Below are positions 60,329 to 64,000 of a stretch of 64,000 nucleotides of DNA, piece after piece. The position numbers were made by a program, and so were the translations under genes. The notes beneath the pieces were generated by a model. It ran no database searches. It saw only the letters and a program-made list of their open reading frames with translations, and was not told where the DNA came from. Positions within the stretch are counted from its first letter, which is position 1. Every line of letters begins with the position of its first letter. This DNA is from Sclerotinia nivalis. Taxonomy: Eukaryota > Ascomycota > Leotiomycetes > Helotiales > Sclerotiniaceae. The stretch covers positions 1,550,001 through 1,614,000 of the forward strand of contig JAPEIS010000006.1 in the NCBI GenBank assembly GCA_029531795.1. The letters are read 5' to 3'.

Positions 60329-60384
60329 TAAAATGAAAATCGACAACCCAAAAAATTAAAATGAAAATCGACAACCCAAAAAAT
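60329..60384. repeat. Perfect 28-bp tandem duplication
   Basis: Two identical 28-bp units beginning TAAAATGAAAATCGACAACC. The lack of divergence suggests a recent slippage event or an assembly artefact. Confidence 0.9.
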
Positions 60385-61038
60385 CCAAATCAAATCACAG
60401 AAATTTATAAAAATTAATGGTATGACGAATTACCAAGTGAAATTGGGAAGATTGATTGATTGATATTTGTGATAGTTGACATGAACGAAAGTAAGCTTAC
60501 GAAATTCTTTGAGAAAAGGGGTGGTGGACGCATGCACGCATATATATATATCTGAGCAGACTGAGCATCGATATCGAGGATAGGAAATTTATAGAGTAAG
60601 TCCACGTGAATACTTCGTTATCATGAGTTGATGTTCATGAAACGGTAGCTTGCCCCAATGCCAATAACTATTGTGTCCGACTGTTCATTCCTTACAAATA
60701 GCCAAACCTCTTATGACGCTGTTGCGCGGCAAATATCATGTCACAGGTAACATAACAGTACAGGTAACTCGAATTGATGGTTATAATCTCGCAAGCAGCA
60801 AGATAGAATTATGATTTCTAGAGAAAAATAAATCCTAGATGAATACATGCTCAGTCCTTTACAATTAGGTCTAGCAATGGTATACAACTTTCCCAAACGC
60901 CTTCCTTTGGTATCGAAGTCAATTGACAACGTTTGGCAGTTAAAACCCTAACTCTCATCCATGTAACACCAGTCATATCTTCATGAACTACCATGCAAAT
61001 AGCATTCCTGATATCAAGCCTCATGATGACCCCACTAC

Positions 61039-62690
61039 TCAAACTGTTCCACTGATGCTTAATTCACGGATTTCTTGCAAAACCTGTTCAACCCTGCTAT
61101 CAAGATGTCCTTGCGCATATTGTTCTCTTGTATCAGCATCCAAGTATTGTTGTACTTGTGCCATTCTGGAATATGCCTCAGCGCAGAAGCGAAGTTGGAT
61201 CTTAACTAAAGCTTCGAAACTTGGGTCAAGGTAAGGAACACGAAGGTCGATAAGTTGGGGAAGTTCGTTGAACAGTTGATCATTGAGTTGCTCGTAAGCC
61301 GCCTTAGCCATCTCGGTCTCCTTTTCAGCGCGAGGAAGTTTGGTGACATCCTTATCTGGCTTCTCGACGAGCTTCTTGACTTTTGCGCGCATGGCATCAT
61401 AATCGAGAAGCTTATGGTTACGCTTCTTGATACCTAAAAAGTGTTTAGCAGGAAATCAAAATGGATCGGTTAAGTATGCCTACATTCATTGATATCAGGG
61501 AAGTAGGCACAGAATCTAGAGATGGGCTCCAAAACGGTGGTACTAATGATGTTGGCCTTATCCATTTTGCGCCGGGAACTCTGGAAATCTTACCGATATG
61601 GGCCATCGAGAGCTTTGATTGTCTCGGCATCGAGATCCTCTACAGCTTGCTTGTAACTACGGCTAACACCATCCTTCGCACCGGCATCACCATAGAAAGC
61701 ATCAATGGTCTCAGCAATGCGCATTTGGGAAGCGGTCATTGCTGCATGTGTTGTTAGTTCACCTTCAATAAAAATAGTAAAGAGTCTGCTTACCTCTCAA
61801 TGAATCCAAGTAGCCTTTCGACTCCTTCTGTAATCTCAATGAAGCGGCTTCCATAGTGCGATAACGTCTAGAAACTTGGTCAACAACAATTCTCTTTTGC
61901 TCCTCCGTTCTAGCTGCCGTGAACATCGTAACGTAACAATCCCATTCAAGGCCTTCTGATTCTGATCCGGAAGAGGTCGGTCTTGAAAGTAAAGACGGAG
62001 TGGATGGAAGGTAATCGCTCAAAACATCGGATTGTGTTGCGACGGAGTGCAAATATGGACTTGATGGGTAATAATCGAGAGAAGAAGCAGAGATTGTGGA
62101 TGCGAAATCAGAGGGAGAGGGTGATAAGATTTGGTCCTCGAGTACGGCCTCTTCTCCATCTTCGAAATTCTTCTGATAATCTGACTGTTCTTCGCTTTCG
62201 GATTCTGAGTTGCTGGAATAGCCCGCATTTTCCCAATTCATTCGCAGCTCCAGGTCGCGCGCATGAAGCTCATCCAATAGCGATTTCATTGAATTGTCCA
62301 TCCTCTCTGCCGTGGCGTTGTATTCGGCCATTGTTACAGTTGTGTAAAGAAGTTCTAACTAACCTTTCCTCAACTTCGTAATCTCGATCATTTGTCTTCT
62401 CAACATGGCCTTAAAATAAAATTAGCTTGCTGCCTGAAAATAAACAATCCAATACCTCGCAAGGTATTCAGGATATTATCATATTCCTATGATGTTGACA
62501 CCCGAGTCCCCCGGAAGTTCCTCAAGCCTGTTCACTTTTCTCAAGATTGTTCACTTACCAGTCTTCATCATAACCTGAGTGGTAGCCCTGTTAACATTCT
62601 TCTTGAAGCCTTTTGATAGTTAAATAATTAGTTCGACTTCTTTATGATCCTATTGTTTGCGAATGTATTCCCCTTACCTGCCCATGACAT
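61039..62690 (-). CDS. RVS161: BAR-domain protein Rvs161 homologue (amphiphysin-like)
   Basis: Seven exons (62690-62678, 62609-62559, 62409-62364, 61867-61794, 61741-61594, 61542-61484, 61433-61039) give 261 residues, matching yeast Rvs161 (265). It starts MSWAGFKKNVNRATTQVMMK, the N-BAR start, then GHVEKTNDRDYEVEERRYRT, SMRI-like ASQMRIAETIDAFYG, TTVLEPISRFCAYFPDINEC and KRNHKLLDYDAMRAKVKKLV, ending in a helix with RVEQVLQEIRELS. BAR dimers bind curved membranes at endocytic sites and work with Rvs167. Intron 3 (62363-61868) is 496 nt, far longer than its neighbours, and carries a long open frame described separately. Confidence 0.95.
61868..62331 (-). CDS. Candidate alternative first exon of RVS161
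   Basis: Inside intron 3 an ATG at 62331 opens a frame of 155 codons that reads straight through the canonical acceptor into exon 4 in the same phase (DQVSRRYRTMEAAS). The text is protein-like: MAEYNATAERMDNSMKSLLD, then an acidic Ser-rich stretch and ARTEEQKRIVVDQVS. If used as a first exon with exons 4-7, it would give a 379-residue isoform in which an acidic extension replaces the first helix of the BAR domain. No upstream acceptor links it to exons 1-3 in frame, so it would need its own transcription start. Expression is unproven; chance openness over 155 codons in a fungal intron is unlikely. Confidence 0.45.
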
Positions 62691-63110
62691 GATGATGGAT
62701 TATTCAAAGTAAACAAGACAATAATGTTTGGGTATTTGTAAAATTGAACTGCAAGTGGTATGCAAATTAAATAAGTATTAGAGATTCCAAAGAACTGTGG
62801 GATTTCAAAGGTGGTAAAGAAAGAAGGTGGTGATCAGCAATATTGGTTCGAATGTGTATGTGAATATATTCAGGAAAACTGATGATAATGATGATGAATT
62901 CGGGAACTCAGGTAGTAAACTTGGCTTTGATTTGTGGCGCAGCAACAGATGCAAGCATTGGGTTCGGGTTCGGTGAAAGTATTAATCCATCCCTGGTACT
63001 GTAACAAGTCCGAGCTTTCAAAATATTTATTTTCCTATCCCAATTCTCCATACTAAAGAACTTCATCTCCAACCTAATCTACCATTTTGAAAATCACAAA
63101 GTACCAAAAA
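62691..63110. promoter_or_regulatory. Divergent promoter of RVS161 and the ALB1-like gene
   Basis: 420 bases between two outward start codons, with C/T- and A-rich leader near 63050-63110. No named motif seen. Confidence 0.45.
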
Positions 63111-63498
63111 ATGGCATCCAAGAGCAACCCCAACGTTCCCCAAAAGAAGCGCAAGGTCGCAAACCGAGCCAAGACTCAACGCAAGAATGCTATCAACAAA
63201 ATTACCAAGAATCCAAGAGGTACCAGAGCCAGTACAGTTCTCTTCCCTACGAGTGGACCTTTAGCACCCGTATCCGGAAAGAAAGCTCGCAAGTTGCAGA
63301 AGGCGCAAAACTGTGCACGTCAGAGAGCATTGGAGCAGGCCATGAAAGAAGGAGAAGTCAAAATGACTGGTCAGTATTTTACAGATTCACGATTGGGATG
63401 GTGACTTTGATGCTAAGTATAATTTAGATGCGCCAGAGACTTCAGAAACAGCAGCAAATGCAGAGAACCAGGGAATGGAAGTTGATAACATTGCATAA
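63111..63498 (+). CDS. ALB1: Alb1-like 60S ribosome biogenesis/export protein
   Basis: Exon 1 is 63111-63369 and exon 2 is 63428-63498, giving 109 residues. The protein is short and basic with an N-terminal KKRKVANRAKTQRKN cluster, a SGPLAPVSGKKARKLQKAQN block followed by an Arg/Ala/Glu-rich helix (CARQRALEQAMKEGEVKMTD), and a short acidic C terminus (GMEVDNIA). The layout, and GKKARKLxK before the helix, fit fungal Alb1, a nuclear shuttling protein that joins Arx1 on pre-60S particles. Yeast Alb1 is longer (about 175). A generic small nucleolar protein is the alternative. Confidence 0.6.
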
Positions 63499-64000
63499 AT
63501 AATGCGAGCATTGCGAGGAATAATGGAGTCATGGCGATTGGAGTTATGGTCAAAACATTAAAAGTCGCATGTTGAACGAAATATTGGGTTTCTATCACGG
63601 AGGATGCGCGATACGGTTGTTATATCCAGACAGGGGCATTTTCGGATATTCTTTGGTCATACTGTATTGTCAAAGGGCAGCATCGAGAGACTTGAGGTCA
63701 AATGCATTGGGCAAAGTAAAATTCGTCAATTATTTTTCTTTTCGGCAACTATTTACACTTCTGATGTTTATATGTGCATATCATGCATTTCTGGCGCTTT
63801 TCCACTCGACGACTATGGATACGCCCTCTTCGTTGCTGGAACTTGTCCAGGGAAGAAAGTGGTGGGAATTGTAGGAATAGGGATACTAGCCGTGAGCGCA
63901 TACCCAGCAGCGATGTCATTCGGCATTTTGGCAGCCGAATAGCCAGAAGGAGCTGAAGATACTGTTTGCGTCACGATGGCATCTATCAGAGCATTTATTA
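63499..64000. other. 3' flank, no gene seen
   Basis: Contains the 3' UTR of the ALB1-like gene. A plus-strand frame at 63604-63942 starts with ATG and has one hydrophobic segment (VVGIVGIGILAVSAYPAAMS), but competing frames overlap it and no family is recognised. Confidence 0.4.

Larger units (their letters stand above)
58328..61038. other. 2.7-kb gene-poor region with simple repeats
   Basis: Promoter of the MARVEL-like gene, then sequence with no supportable gene. A plus-strand frame with internal ATG 59162 (to 59344) reads moderately protein-like but is isolated. Repeats include a TA-rich run near 59730-59755, (TACC)8 and a 28-bp duplication. The last 200 bases are the 3' UTR of RVS161. 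Confidence 0.45.

Noticed and set aside
1..64000. tRNA genes, rRNA, CRISPR arrays and bacterial-type operons
   Set aside because: No A-box/B-box pair with a plausible cloverleaf was seen by eye, no regularly spaced repeats resembling CRISPR, and gene structure is eukaryotic; a covariance-model tRNA scan would be decisive for tRNAs.

Overview
The window looks like nuclear DNA of a filamentous ascomycete. Genes carry many short introns (about 50-70 nt, GT-AG, often with a CTAAC/CTAAT branch motif), intergenic DNA is AT-rich, and the conserved genes are eukaryotic (eIF6, ATP synthase delta, Rpt2, Ubc1-type E2, Rvs161, Alb1-like). Gene content and texture suggest a leotiomycete, perhaps of the Sclerotiniaceae, but that placement is inference. 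Exon limits below were built by hand from frame continuity and splice signals. In several places the first open codon of the longest frame is not ATG, and I moved the start to the first in-frame ATG.

Layout. 0-5 kb: a truncated and a complete copy of a small Cys-rich protein family, then TIF6. 5-10 kb: a 1598-residue protein with an array of AT-hooks ending in a Swi5/Sae3 recombination-mediator domain. 10-20 kb: an accessory stretch with a rhodopsin-like seven-helix protein, a Dal5-type transporter broken by two stop codons, a salicylate-hydroxylase-like FAD monooxygenase and an NAD(P)-binding epimerase-like protein. 21-23.4 kb: a large acidic protein of unknown function, then about 6 kb with no supportable gene. 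29-45 kb: ATP16, a large Cys-cluster orphan, a 1751-residue ankyrin protein whose N terminus carries a nucleotidyltransferase-like residue pattern, and RPT2 and a UBC1-type E2 transcribed divergently. 45-53 kb: gene-poor, with a possible small CaaX protein and a decayed coding sequence. 53-64 kb: YTP1-like membrane protein, peptidyl-tRNA hydrolase, a foldback transposon-like element, a MARVEL-like membrane protein, RVS161 and an ALB1-like ribosome biogenesis gene.

Functional links. TIF6 and ALB1 both act on 60S ribosome maturation; RPT2 and the E2 share one intergenic region and belong to the ubiquitin-proteasome pathway. The broken transporter and the monooxygenase run head-to-tail and could be the remains of an aromatic-acid uptake and catabolism pair (inference). 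Several repeats differ mainly by C/T and G/A transitions, which fits past repeat-induced point mutation.

Observations I rate highest: the Swi5 domain on an AT-hook array, the nucleotidyltransferase-like/ankyrin fusion, a 465-nt open frame inside an unusually long RVS161 intron that joins the BAR exon in frame, and the foldback element.
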